Assembly (NCBI GenBank): GCA_029237695.1 | Contig: CM055278.1 | Coordinates: 70,733,188 to 70,797,187, forward strand | Reading direction: 5' to 3' | DNA from: Conchocele bisecta | Taxonomy: Eukaryota; Mollusca; Bivalvia; Lucinida; Thyasiridae | Length of the DNA stretch: 64,000 nucleotides | Made by a program: the position numbers and the translations under genes | The notes under the pieces: model-generated | What the model was told of the DNA's origin: nothing | The model's input: the letters and a program-made list of their open reading frames with translations, nothing else | Databases searched by the model: none | Part shown: piece by piece, positions 23,213 to 34,800 of the stretch | Layout of the letters: each line of letters opens with the position of its first letter | Position numbering within the stretch: position 1 is the first letter of the stretch

Positions 23213-23577
23213 AATGAGATACGTGACTAGGCATAATAAACGTAGGAACCCTTCTAATGCAGGAAACTGGTTATATGTCAGTTGTCTTTAAATCATATAT
23301 AGGTTACGAGATAATTTCCATAAATTAGTCGGATTATTAACCAAATCTTATTGAACTTATCAGCAATATTGGCCAACTTCCAACCTGATTAATGGAAAAT
23401 AAATCCACATTGGACAACATATTTTCCTGCAATGAAAGGGTTGTGGCATTTCATGGTCACTGGTGAAAGAAGGGACCTATATAACTCCTCACTTTGACAT
23501 AAATAACATGACCATCTCAATAATCTGACAATTGTTCACAGGGAGATAATTCAGTAGCGAGATTTCGCAATATTTAT

Positions 23578-23665
23578 ATGCCAACTGATGCTTAATAAAC
23601 CATAAACCCACTCTTCCAACGCTGGAATAGTGGTTTATAGTGTATTAAGCATTATTCAACATACC
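23578..23665. repeat. Hairpin
   Basis: GATGCTTAATAAACCATAAA and CCCACT are inverted at 23626-23655. Confidence 0.65.
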
Positions 23666-23933
23666 ATATTACTGCTGAAAAGGGGGGGGGGTCAAAGTAG
23701 AACAGCCCAATTATGTCACCTGTGATCATAGTCGGATAGTATCTTCTAAAATACACACAGCAATCAGAATGGGTAAAAAAAATCCCAATCTTTGAATACC
23801 GTACTACACAAGTATTGCACCATATAACGTGTTGTTACAAATCTACACTGTAATATTTTACATAACATTCAAATGAGACACGCCATGTGATTTTGTACCT
23901 AAAAACATGAGCGACTTTTCATGAAATATACAG

Positions 23934-24091
23934 TCAAACCTGTGAATAAAGGCCAGCCATGGGAAGTGAAAACCTGGCCTTTGTTCACAGGTGGTCTTTA
24001 TTCGCAGGATCATTTATATAGCATTTGTGACATGGGGACAACAAAATTGTGGCCTTTACAGCCAGGTGATCGCTATTCGGAGGTTTGACTG
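23934..24091. mobile_element. Family G mariner-like MITE, copy 1
   Basis: CAGTCAAACCTGTGAATAAA to CGGAGGTTTGACTG, bounded by TA on both sides. Confidence 0.8.
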
Positions 24092-24114
24092 TATTTACAG
24101 AAGCTGTCATATTT

Positions 24115-24446
24115 TCTGCTTGTTTATTGGTGTTTAACGGCCTATCAACACCTAAGGTCATGTAAGCCCGGGCAAACAGTTTCGGGCGGGGGGGGGGGGG
24201 GGGGGGCGCGGGGGGGGGCGGTAATCCCAAAATCAGAACAGAATATTTACATCGACAAAAAATATATTCTGCCCCGAAATTAGAATAACCTAACCTGGTG
24301 CCAGGTCCATACCACACCTAAAGTAGGATTATGAATAATCGTAATACTCACATAAGGGGTATAACCAGATTCAACTGTCTCATATAAAATGCCAAAGACG
24401 TATGTGAGGACCAAACCAGGTCTCCAGTCGGAATTCCGGTAAGGAT
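24115..24446 (-). repeat. Family C copy with G-rich tract
   Basis: CTTGTTTATTGGTGTTTAAC to GTCGGAATTCCGGTAAGGAT, with poly-G at 24184-24218. Confidence 0.75.
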
Positions 24447-25340
24447 GTTTTGTTTGTTTGTTTATTAGTGTGTAACGGCCTATCAACAGCTAAGGTCATG
24501 TAAGGCTGGGCAAACGGGTTCGATCCCATTTTAACCTGCTGCATTGGGGGGAAAATCCCAAAATCATAACTGAATATTTACATCGAGAACAAATACAATG
24601 TATATTCAGCCCTGAAATTAGAGTGAGTGAGTGAGTGAATAGGGTTTAACGTCCGCTTTTCTGACATAGAGGTACAAGCCTCAGGGAGTCTACACGCAGA
24701 CGGGTCAACGGGGTCGAGTCCCGTATCCACCTGTCCAAGGGGGGTAAATCCCAACTTCAGAACTCAATATTTACAATCAAAATATATATTCAGTCCTGAA
24801 ATTAGAACAACCTGATCTGGTGCCAGGCCCTCGCCACACCAGCATCATTTATCCCATCCCCTAAAAGTAATAGGATTAGCGCTAATCTTACTTTTATATA
24901 TGGGGTATAGCCCGACTCAACTCTCACATACAAGAAAGCCAAAAATGTACATGAGGGCCAAATCCGGTATAGTGGGTTCCGGAAAGTATGAACCCAATCG
25001 TTAAGCCAGTTTAGTCGCCTTTTACGACAAGCAATGGCTACTGCAGCACTATTCTCAGGATCAGTTGATCCCGCCCCGGTGCCTGCACGGGGCTCCCTGA
25101 AATTAGAATAACCTGACCTGGTGCCAGGTCCATACCACACCAAGTCACTTGGCCCCTTCCCCTAAAATAGGATTACGAATATCGTAATACTCGCATAAGG
25201 GGTATAACCAGATTCAACTGTCACATACAAAATGCCAAAGACGTATGTGACGGCCAAACCAGGTCTCCAGTCAGGATTCCGGTAAGGATGAACCCCGATC
25301 GTTAAATTAACCCATCGCGTGCTCCCACCTGCCACCCACA
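24447..25340 (-). repeat. Family C copy carrying K copy 4
   Basis: C at 24447-24621 resumes at 25095-25340 (GATCGTTAAATTAACCCATC). Confidence 0.8.
24622..25094 (-). mobile_element. Family K SINE-like element, copy 4, inside family C
   Basis: Target duplication CCCTGAAATTAGA (24611-24623 and 25096-25108). Differs from copy 2 at only a few bases (for example CCCGTATCC for CCCATATCC). Confidence 0.9.
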
Positions 25341-25495
25341 ATAGATAGATGTAAATGAAGTCAAAAGTGGACCAAATTTTCATAAAAATGCTGAATGGAA
25401 TTCTACATTTGCTATGAAAATTGTGTCAATTTTTTCATGACATATCGCACATGTTCTTAGGTAGAAAATCACATGGCGTGTCTCAAATGTGGCAA

Positions 25496-26106
25496 ACCTA
25501 CATATTTGCCAATTCATGACACACGGATTAGACTACACATGTTACTACGTCAGCATATTTAGATGCTTTTTGGATGATCCTTCATTTCCATGTACCACAA
25601 AATCGATACATACCGACTGATTCATTGATTGGGGTTTTACAACCGTTCAACAGCAAGACTGTCCTGTATGAGGTGAGCACCGTACATTCAGCTCTAAAAT
25701 CACAATAAAAATGTTCAGCACTGAAAGACAGTGTCCTGATCTGGTGCCAGGCACTCTTACTACATTCAAAATCATTGTATACATAATGAGGTATAGAAGC
25801 AAGCTAACACGACTCAATATGATGATACGACACACAAATAACATAAAATATTACAACCAACATTTAAAATATGCAAGCTTCACACCGAACTGTGACTCGA
25901 AAGGTTTTGTTCAATGGCAACATTTCAAGCCCTCGCACTCGGACACATTTTGAACGTAGCGTCTAATGATTCATTATAAATAAATACACCGCCGGATGAC
26001 GTTAAAAGGTATATTACGACATATCGGGTTTCATACGACCAGTGTAGGCCCTGATTTTTCAAAATATACGGCCGAAAAAAAATGTGTTCACTTTTCCATG
26101 GAGCGG
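25496..26106. other. No gene seen
   Basis: Contains GACAGTGTCCTGATCTGGTG (25729), a word shared with 19610, and otherwise unremarkable DNA. Confidence 0.4.
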
Positions 26107-26468
26107 AATATAATAAATAGAATATTCATATTTTTGCAACGAATATGACATATATGTTCATCTCGTGGTGTGAAATGTCCATATTTCAACTCGTGCCTAA
26201 CGGCACTCGTGAAATATGAACATTTCACACCACTCGATGAACATATAGTCAAACCTGTGAATAACGGCCAGCCATGGGAAGTAAAAAATATGGCCTTTGT
26301 TCACAGGTGGTCTTTATTCGCAGGGTCATTTATATAGTAATTGTGACATTGGGACAACAAAAGTGTGGCCTTTACAGCCAGGTGATTGCTATTCGGAGGT
26401 GGTCTTTAGCACAGGTTCGACTGTATGTCATATTCGTTGCAAAAATATGAATATCCTCTATTTATTAA
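26107..26468. repeat. Foldback split by a family G insertion
   Basis: AATATTCATATTTTTGCAAC (26121) is inverted at 26433-26452. An inner hairpin pairs GTGTGAAATGTCCATATTTC. Family G copy 2 interrupts it. Confidence 0.75.
26248..26425. mobile_element. Family G mariner-like MITE, copy 2
   Basis: AGTCAAACCTGTGAATAACG to CACAGGTTCGACTG, flanked by TA. Confidence 0.8.
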
Positions 26469-26599
26469 TTTAATGGTGTTTATGGTCTGTTCACAGATAA
26501 CGTCAGCTTAAGCTAGGTTAACAGGTTCAAATACCATAGTTGCCCTGTGGGGGGCGGGATCCCCAAATCGGAACTGAATATATGCATGAAGTTATGAAC

Positions 26600-27116
26600 T
26601 AGATGGTCACGGCCCACATGTCGCGCTCGCCAGGGCTTTGATAGTATACCGAAAAACTTTAACCAAAATCTTTAACCCAGACGCACGTTTGTTTGTTTGT
26701 TTATTAATGTTTAACAGCCTATCAACAGCTAAGGTCATGTAAGGCCGGGCAAACGGGTTCGATCCCGTTTTAACCTGCTGCATTGGGGGGAAAATCCCAA
26801 AATCAGAACGGAATATTTACATCGAGAACAAATATATTCAGCCCTGAAATTAGAATAACCTGACCTGGTGCCAGGTCCATACCACACCAAGTCACTTGGC
26901 CCCTTCCCCTAAAATAGCATTACGAATATCGTAATAGTCGCAAAGGGGTATAACCAGATTCAACTGTCACATACAAAATGCCAAAGACGTATGTGACGGC
27001 CAAACCAGGTCTCCAGTCAGGATTCCGGTAAGGATGAACCCCGATCGTTAAATTACCCATCGCGTGCCAATGTGCTGACTATATCGCGCTGTCTGCAAGC
27101 GGGCACAATAACAAAA
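26600..27116 (-). repeat. Family C copy (26690-27066) inserted in family L
   Basis: L words precede (GATGGTCACGGCCCACATGT, TTTGATAGTATACCGAAAAA) and follow it (GTGCTGACTATATCGCGCTG), as contiguous L shows at 59160-59300. Confidence 0.75.
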
Positions 27117-27384
27117 TTATGTGTTTCTGCGTTGAACATAAAAACTCAGCATAAATAAGCAACAGAGAGCTGGTAACTTGGTAACTTGTTCAAAAGTGAA
27201 TCTCGCATAATTCTGATAAAACATGTTAATATTACCGGACACAACAGGATTTCCAGTAGAGTTAGGGCAGGGGTTCATGGATACCCACTGGCCGATGCCT
27301 GAACCAACCAATTAAAATCTCTGGACTCCAGATAATGAATTGGTTAATTTAATGGTGTTTAACAGCTAAGGTAATTTGAGGCCT

Positions 27385-27697
27385 GTAGCCTATTTCACCA
27401 ACATTGCAAAGTATACTTTTCTAGCAAAGTATACTTTGATGGAGTTTATTTATTATCATTTATTTTTCCTGAAATGCATTATGTCGTATAGAACTAACGA
27501 CCGCATATATTTGATGATTAAAAGTATGCAGAATTATTATACTGAATTTATTACATTATCACAGCCAAAATGGCTGTGATAATGTAATAAATTCAGTACA
27601 ATAAAAATTATTAAATTTATCCTTAAATTGAAAATTTCTCCCTCAAAGTATACTTTGCTAAATAAGTATACTTTGCAATGTTGGTGAAATAGGCTAC
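27385..27697. repeat. Family D element, copy 2
   Basis: GTAGCCTATTTCACCAACAT to TGTTGGTGAAATAGGCTACT, with the usual AAAGTATACTT pairs. Confidence 0.88.
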
Positions 27698-28028
27698 TGG
27701 TTAACGGCATCTAATTGGACATTTGGTATCGTTACTTTACCGTTTCTGCATCATTTGGGTTTTTATAGGGCTTTGACAAATTTATTTGACTATTGAAGCA
27801 GATCGGCAACTTATCTGTAGCTTGAACAACATTTAAACAAAATCAAAAACTTTTAATCTTAATTTCATTTAAGGTAATTTGACAAACTTTAACGCTCATT
27901 TAAAACCTTTGACACAAATTGCAGTCATTTGGAAATTAATCTGGATCAGAGAGGCCGTATGGGTCGTCTATATAATGAAAATATCGACCAGTATATGCAT
28001 TTATTAGTAAGTGAAATAGGTACTTGAA
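27698..28028. other. No gene seen
   Basis: AT-rich DNA without a convincing frame or repeat. Confidence 0.4.
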
Positions 28029-28237
28029 AACCCTTATATTGCTGAATTAACTTTTGTCGTCTGCTGTTTACATTTTATTTTCCGTTTTGCTCAAGAACAT
28101 GGCTTGACGGCACTTTATAATCATTTCTAATGGAATTGATACAAAAGTGCTGTAAAAAACATGTTATTATTGAGAAAGAAGACAAAATATAAAACAACAG
28201 CAGACGACAATGTTCGTTTCACACAATCTAAGGGTTA
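28029..28237. repeat. Family B foldback, copy 4
   Basis: AACCCTTATATTGCTGAATT to TCTAAGGGTTAA. Confidence 0.85.
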
Positions 28238-28405
28238 ATGCAATTTCTATGGACTGAACGGCCAGATGGACGGAATGACAAGAACTATATACCCCTCAAC
28301 ACACTACAGTGAGTCGAGGGTATAAATATGTGTAAAATTCATGTACAATGTATGGACAGGTAGTTTATATAAAAGTTTAACATTGAAAAGTTCATTCTCC
28401 AGTCA

Positions 28406-28619
28406 TTAACCCTTACATTGCTGAATTAAAATTTGTCGTCTACTGTTTATTTTTCATTTTCCATTTTTCTCATCAAAAACATGGTTTAACAGCACTTTAG
28501 AATCATTTCAAATGGAAATGGTTCTAAAATGCTGCCAAACCATGTATTTATTTAAGAGAAAATACAAAATAAGAAACAACAGCAGACGACAATTTTCGGT
28601 TCCTGCCTTCTAAGGGTTA
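28406..28619. repeat. Family B foldback, copy 5
   Basis: TAACCCTTACATTGCTGAAT to TTCTAAGGGTTA, only about 170 bp from copy 4. A diverged half hairpin follows to 28760. Confidence 0.85.
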
Positions 28620-28794
28620 GCTCATAAAAGGCGGGAAACAAATATTTCGTCTGATGTTTTTCATTTTTAAATTAGTAATTCTTAACCAAAAAAAGTTTTT
28701 TGACAGCACATGATTATCATGAGCTGGTTTTATCGAGAAAAATGATAAGTAAGACAACAATTCCGCCACGGAAGCGGTATCGCGCCTGCCGAGG

Positions 28795-29470
28795 CATTTG
28801 ACCGTGAACATTACAAGTAAATAAATGATCTTGACCTTGAGAATTTGGATGTGGGGGTGTGCGTAATGAAGCTGCATCCCTAGACAAACATTGATGTGAA
28901 ATATTATCAAAGTCAAAGGCAAGGGGTTAAAGAGATATTGTGAAAAAACAATAACTTTTAACGCATTTCTGTTACAAAACCGGTGAACATTACAAGTAAA
29001 TAAATGACCTTGAAAATTTGGATGTGGGGGTGTGCGTAATGAAGCATCATCCCTAGACAAACATTGATGCGAATATTATCAAAGTCTGGCAAGGGGTTAA
29101 AGAGATATTGTGAAAAAACAATAACTTTAATGCATTTCTGTTACAAAACCGGTGAACATTACAAGTAAATAAATGACCTTCACCTTCAGAATTTGGATAC
29201 AAACATTGATGTGAAATATTATCAAAGTCTGACAAGGGGTTAAAGAGATATTGTGAAAAAACAATAACTTTAACGCATTTCTGTTACAAAACCGGTGAAC
29301 ATTACAAGTCAAAAATAAATGACCTTGACCTTGAGAATTTGGATGTGGGGGTGTGCGTAATGAAGCATCATCCCTAGACAAACATTGATGTGAAATATTA
29401 TCAAAGTCTGGCAAGGGGTTAAAGAGATATTGTGAAAAAACAATAACTTTATGCCTTATAAAAAAACTGG
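28795..29470. repeat. Tandem repeat, unit about 150-175 bp, four units
   Basis: GGTGAACATTACAAGTAAAT, GACCTTGACCTTGAGAATTT, CCCTAGACAAACATTGATGT and AAAGAGATATTGTGAAAAAA recur. Confidence 0.9.
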
Positions 29471-29799
29471 ACGACAACGGAAAAAGCGCCGACTATAGTC
29501 GTGCCTCTGCTAAAGCAGGCGCGACAAAAATTACACAACAGACTAGGAAATTTATTTCAGCATTTTAGGGCGAGTGACAGGTTACTGTCTATAAATAGCA
29601 AAGTTCTTGTACAAAGCGATAATGCCTAGAAACTGGCAGCTTGTATTCAAATTCAAACTTGATTGGTTGAGCCGGAATTCAGATCTGGATGAACCAATCA
29701 AATTGTTTAAAATCCACCTCAATCTAGATATGTGTTCACACCCGTATGTATGTTCACATACACTGCATGCATGTTACCCATCATGACAAAAAAGGGCTT

Positions 29800-30245
29800 A
29801 TCAAGCTTTTGACCCGCTTATCTACTGATTGCTGTAATAACCCTAAATATTCGGACGCACTATATTCCAGGAAACACATATAAATAGTGTGGAATCTCTA
29901 AACCCAAGACACCCAAGAAACACGTGTGATCTTATTTTTGATGAGTTTCTTGGTGATTTATCTCAGGTGATACTGTCTGTTCATGTCAGCTATGTCTCAG
30001 AATGATAAAATGCCCGATTTACAGTGAAACATCTCTAAGCCGGACACCCTGGGTGTCCGGTTGGAGTGGTTTCACTGTATATGGTTTCCCACAACAAAGA
30101 GTGTCCCAATGTTTAGGGTTAGTAGGGTTGTACAGATTTATTACAATAATAATATATTTTGACACAATTTGTTTTGGGAAACAGTTATTTATAGGGGTTT
30201 CCGAAAACAAATGGTGTCCGAATATTTAGGGCGATTTCGGTAGTT
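29800..30245. repeat. Family M inverted elements
   Basis: TTCGGACGCACTATATTCCAGG (29850) and ACAGTGAAACATCTCTAAGC/CTGGGTGTCCGGTTGGAGTG (30021) resemble 43190-43510. Diverged. Confidence 0.45.
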
Positions 30246-30560
30246 AGCAAAATCATGTTGATTGATTGTTGATACCTAATTGCTTTGTTAAAGAGACTGC
30301 GTCTCTCATCTCATACATGCCAACAGAGATAAAAATAGTATTCTACTTATACATTTATATTTTTTAACCAAACTGTACGTACGTGTATGTCGCCTGAAAA
30401 AAATCTTGAATTGGAAAATAACTAGTGCTGCGTACCAGAGCTTTTCTACAATCTACAATCAATGGTTACTTTATATTACTTAACCTAATGGAAACGTCTT
30501 TCAATATGTCATATACCGGTAGTACGAGAATTTCATAATAAACTAGACATATAGCCTGTC
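30246..30560. other. No gene seen
   Basis: AT-rich DNA with no convincing frame or known repeat. Confidence 0.4.
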
Positions 30561-31748
30561 GGCACACAAATGCTCAATAAACACTGGTTTGTCATATATG
30601 GCCAACTCAAACATCAAGGCACGTGCTTCTATAACCGTTTCAGTATGTGCTCCGTGCTCATGCTCAAAATCAGAAAGTCTGACCGGTTGAGGCTCAGCCT
30701 CAGCCAATCAAACTGTGTGATTTTGAGCACAAATTTGGAGAACATACTCGGAAAGTTTTATAAACACAGTGCCCAGTATACACTACGCGAAGGCATCTTG
30801 AGTCCATTCCGGCATCGTCTCTAGGGCCGATCTGCTGGTTTCGCCAAACGAGGTACCAAAAGAGGTATTCCAATGTATAAACAGCTTCCTCCGTAAACCT
30901 CGCGCATTTCTCGATTTACATACTCGCAGTTGAAACCGAGTGTACACTTTTGAACATTCACTCCTCCATTGTCGAAGTTTATCACACACTAAATGAGGAG
31001 TCCACCAACGATGTGAGAATACCAGAATGCGACGATGGTGGTTATAAAGCGTTTCTGAGTATTTACTCGACACGAATACTCGTAGTCGGTTTACATGAGT
31101 CTGTGGTCAGCTCAACTCAAGCTCAACCAATCAAACATCTGCGTCAAGCTAAGCTGAAGCTCAACTGTGAGCCCAGCACTACTGAATGCTGACCAGCTAA
31201 GCGCATGCTCTTTGCATCAAACATATGCACCCAACAGACTGAGCTCATGCACCCAACAGGCTTAGCTCATGCTCAACTGACCCCATATCTGAGCCCAGCA
31301 GAACGAGTGTTGCTAAGCTCATTACATGCTCAACCGACTAATCCTCTCGATTTCGAGCATCATGTACGAGCACATGCTCAGACTCGTATGACAATCACAG
31401 CATCTGGGGGCCATTTCACTAAAAGTCGTACAACGAAAATGTTGGTAAGTGCAAAATTATGATAGTCTGTAAATTTCACATTAACAATGTTTTTTTGTAA
31501 ACTATTATTGGATTTACATTTATTGAGCATAGGCTGCATATGCAGCCTATGCACAATGAATGTAAATCCATCAATTGAAATTTCCAGACGATCCTAAATA
31601 TGAACTAACGAACATTTTAGTCGCACAAAGTTTAGTGACATGGTCCCCTGGTAATCGGTATTAGCATCGAGTCTCAAATCTCCAATCGATCCACGCACAC
31701 ACGGACAGTCACATGGCTGCTGAAGAGTTCACTAGTCACGTGACCGGG
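30560..31748 (-). other. Probable 3'UTR and flank of the GTPase gene
   Basis: No credible coding frame continues below the stop codon. The stretch holds a family E foldback (31406-31650) and below it complex, repeat-poor DNA rich in 'gctcaa' words. An AATAAA on the minus strand occurs inside the family E hairpin. Where the transcript ends cannot be told from sequence alone. Confidence 0.35.
31406..31650. repeat. Family E foldback, copy 1
   Basis: GGGGGCCATTTCACTAAAAG to GTTTAGTGACATGGTCCCCT. The centre is the palindrome ATAGGCTGCATATGCAGCCTAT. It lies about 100 bp past the GTPase stop codon, so probably in the 3'UTR. Confidence 0.85.
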
Positions 31749-31826
31749 TCACAACAATCGACAGCTTCTATTTTTAGGTCGCACGGGTTGCGGGTGTAAA
31801 ACTGCACGCACAGCCTCGTCAAAAAC
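31749..31826 (-). CDS. Mtl: Mtl-like GTPase exon 5 (residues 175-199 and stop)
   Basis: 78 nt including TGA at 31749-31751. Acceptor TTACTGCCTTGTAG. It encodes [20 protein letters not shown] and then SCRLL, followed by stop. The final helix [10 protein letters not shown] matches Rac/Mtl. PVRPKNR is a short polybasic stretch and CRLL is a CAAX box. This is the only segment below exon 4 that I found continuing the GTPase frame, and it brings the protein to the length expected for the family. Confidence 0.9.
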   Translation of the reverse strand, partial: VFDEAVRAVLHPQPVRPKNRSCRLL

Positions 31827-34800
31827 CTACAAGGCAGTAAGTAACAAGAAAATAGTATTGTTTGTTTATTGGTGTTTAACAGCCTATCAACAGCTATGGT
31901 CATGTCAGGCCGGGCAAACGGGTTTGATCCCGTTTTAACCTGCTGTATTTGGGGGGAAAATCACAAAATCAGAACGGAATATTTACATAGAGAAAAAATA
32001 TATTCAGCCTTGAAATTCGAATAACCTGACCAGGTGCTAGGTCCATACCACACCAGTCACTTGGCCCCTTCCCCTAAAATAGGACTACGAATAATGCTAA
32101 ACATTCTGTATATGATTTATCAGAATCCAAACTGAATATTTACAGAAAAAAAAATACGGTATTCAACTCTGAAATTAGAATAACTTGATTTGGTGTCAGG
32201 CCCTCATCACTTAGCCCCAGTCTCTAAAAGTAATAGGATTAGTACTAATCTCAAGCAACAGGAAGGCCAAAAATGAAATGTACCGGAGTGTAAAACCAGG
32301 AATATCGGGATTCTGGCAAGGATGAATCCCATCATTAAATTTAAACTACACGTACTCCCAACCAACCACCCACAAATGGGTAATACAACAAAATACCATT
32401 TATACTAACATAGCCATGACAGTAGTAGGGTGGTGAATATAGATATAACTAACCTGTTTCAATCCTCTCTGTGTTAGAGCTGAGCACTCCATGTATTTCA
32501 CGGCCCGGATCTTATTGGCCAGCTTGATGCCTTGTTCTCGTTTGACCGGCGATAACCCCTGGCTCGCCAACTGACCAATCGCTTCCTTGTTCTCTCGGAG
32601 GTCAATTTTGGTGCCTGTATTTACATAGAGGATCTTACATGAATGATGGTTTAATATGGCAGTTATTAAACTTGTTTACTGACTGCATAAGAAACGTGGC
32701 TATGCCATCAGTTAGTTTAATACACAGAGGATCTTATATATGTGATGATTTAATATGGTACATTGTATTTGTTAAACGAGTTTAATGACTTCATAAAAAA
32801 CTAAAAAAAAAATAATTCTGTAGCCTATTTCATCAACATTGCAAAGTATACTTTACTAGCAAAGTATACTTTGAGGGAGTAATCATTTATTTTTCCTGAA
32901 ATGCATTATTTCATATAAAACTAACAACTGCATATATTTGATGATTAAAAGTATGCAGAATTATTATACTGAATTTATTACATTATCACAGCCATAATGG
33001 CTGTGATAATGCAATAAATTCAGTATAATAAAAATTAATAAATTTATCATAAAATTGAAAATTTCTCCCTCAAAGTATACTTTGCTAGTAAAGTATACTT
33101 TGCAATGTTGATGAAATAGGCTACAGTTGGTGCCTGTATTACATTGAGAATCTAACAGGATTGGCCAAGAGTAGAGCGTTTTAGATCGGAAAAAAATTAA
33201 ACAAAGCTGAATTTTTCACCATAGGTCCCGGATATCATGATAATTAACATATCAAAACTCCCCATGAATCCGAGTTCATCTTTCCTCAGAATTCAAGATG
33301 GCGTCCAAGATGGCCGCCAAAATATGCAATAAACCTAAATTTGTCCCAAATTACCCTATACTTTTAGTAAATGTTCAGCATAACAGTACAATTAACGTAA
33401 ACACTATTTCAGGTCAAAATGATGTTCTTATAAACTTCAAAATGGCGTCCAAGATGGCCGCCAAACACGGAAAATGCTTATTTTGAGCGTAAACGATTAT
33501 GTTCAAATATCAAGCTTCGTAGCATAACGATGAATACAGAAATACGTCAATAGGCCATTTTCACATTTATAGAGATACTACAATCTAGTGTACAGAAGAA
33601 ACACCGAGAAGAAATGCGTTATTATAAACAATGGTATGCCATTTTACGTTCATAACAATGTAACTTCATTTAAATGTTCCCCATTTTCATGTTTGTTTGC
33701 TATTTCTATCACTTACGATTTGTTGCGAGTGTGTTGCTTTCTTGTGGAGCTTCCATTGCTTTCATGTTATTGTTACTGTTTACTGTTATTAGTTGATATT
33801 GTATTCTTTTTGGGGACCATACATGACTAATCGCACAGTGCACATCATTACTCATATTCACAATAAATTGCATATCAGCAGTCATTTTTCTGCTTAATCA
33901 ATCGACTGTATTTTGAGTGCTCATCGCTGGAATCACTAACGTTTTACTGTATGTCATCATCTAATGTAGTACAATCTGAAGACATCTGGGGGATGTTTGT
34001 GCATGTTTGCCCCATGCATTCACTACACATGGATGAACAGTGGAGTCCTAGCTTTCGGCATCCGCATAGCCACCCACAGCCGGTTTTGCAACCACAAGAC
34101 ACCAATTTCAGAAGCTTGGCAGGTGCAATAGGAGCTTCTGACTCGGTCGGTAGCAAACAATCGCCATGGAAATGCTTTCCCCACTGTGTTGGGGAAAGTT
34201 CATTGCCCAACCATTGCTGTACAGTATGGTACGTACGATAGGAATGCTGCCTGGCTGCTGCACTCGTGGGTGGTAGTGCTTCTAGCTTAAACGTAGTGGA
34301 CAGAGATGCATGGCTTATAGATCGGTTGTAAGCTATGTAAGTCACTAACAGACCGAATACGCAGCAACACTTGCTCGCCCCAAGAACCGTGTCTCTTCTC
34401 GGCACATGAAATCAGTTCCGGCAAATACTCAATGGTCTCAACATCGCTAGACTCTCGTCGACGAGATTTCAGAAGTTTAGAATCATGCAACGTTTTGCCA
34501 CAGAATAAACAATCTGTCTCAAAATCAAATTCGTCTGATTTAGAGCGCAGCGATGTTGAAACTCCCTCTCTGTTGTCATCACCATTATCTGCAGAGGGTT
34601 CAAATTTCCGCTTTAAATGGGAGTTGATGGATGTTTTGCGAGTGTATTCTTTAAAGCAATTCACATGCACTTCAAAAGGTGATGTTCGTGTTTGTAGAAC
34701 TGTCTGCAATTCATCACTACGAATCATGCTGGCAGAAATCAACAAGATGTGACCCTTTCCTCCAACTGTTTGCGTCTTTACAGAGGATAATACCTCTTTA

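Larger units (their letters stand above)
23874..25495. repeat. Family N foldback broken by nested insertions
   Basis: N sequence appears at 23874-23933, 24092-24115 and 25345-25495, in the order seen in the unbroken copy at 57243-57452. Family G fills 23934-24091, and C copies with K copy 4 fill 24116-25340. Confidence 0.75.

Noticed and set aside
28617..29477. Minus-strand frames of 116-147 codons with repeated VHRFCNRNALK
   Set aside because: Translation of the tandem repeat in shifting frames.
30783..31073. 96-codon minus-strand frame below the GTPase stop codon
   Set aside because: Considered as an extra GTPase or neighbouring exon, but the GTPase already ends in a CAAX box at 31749 and the content is unrecognised.
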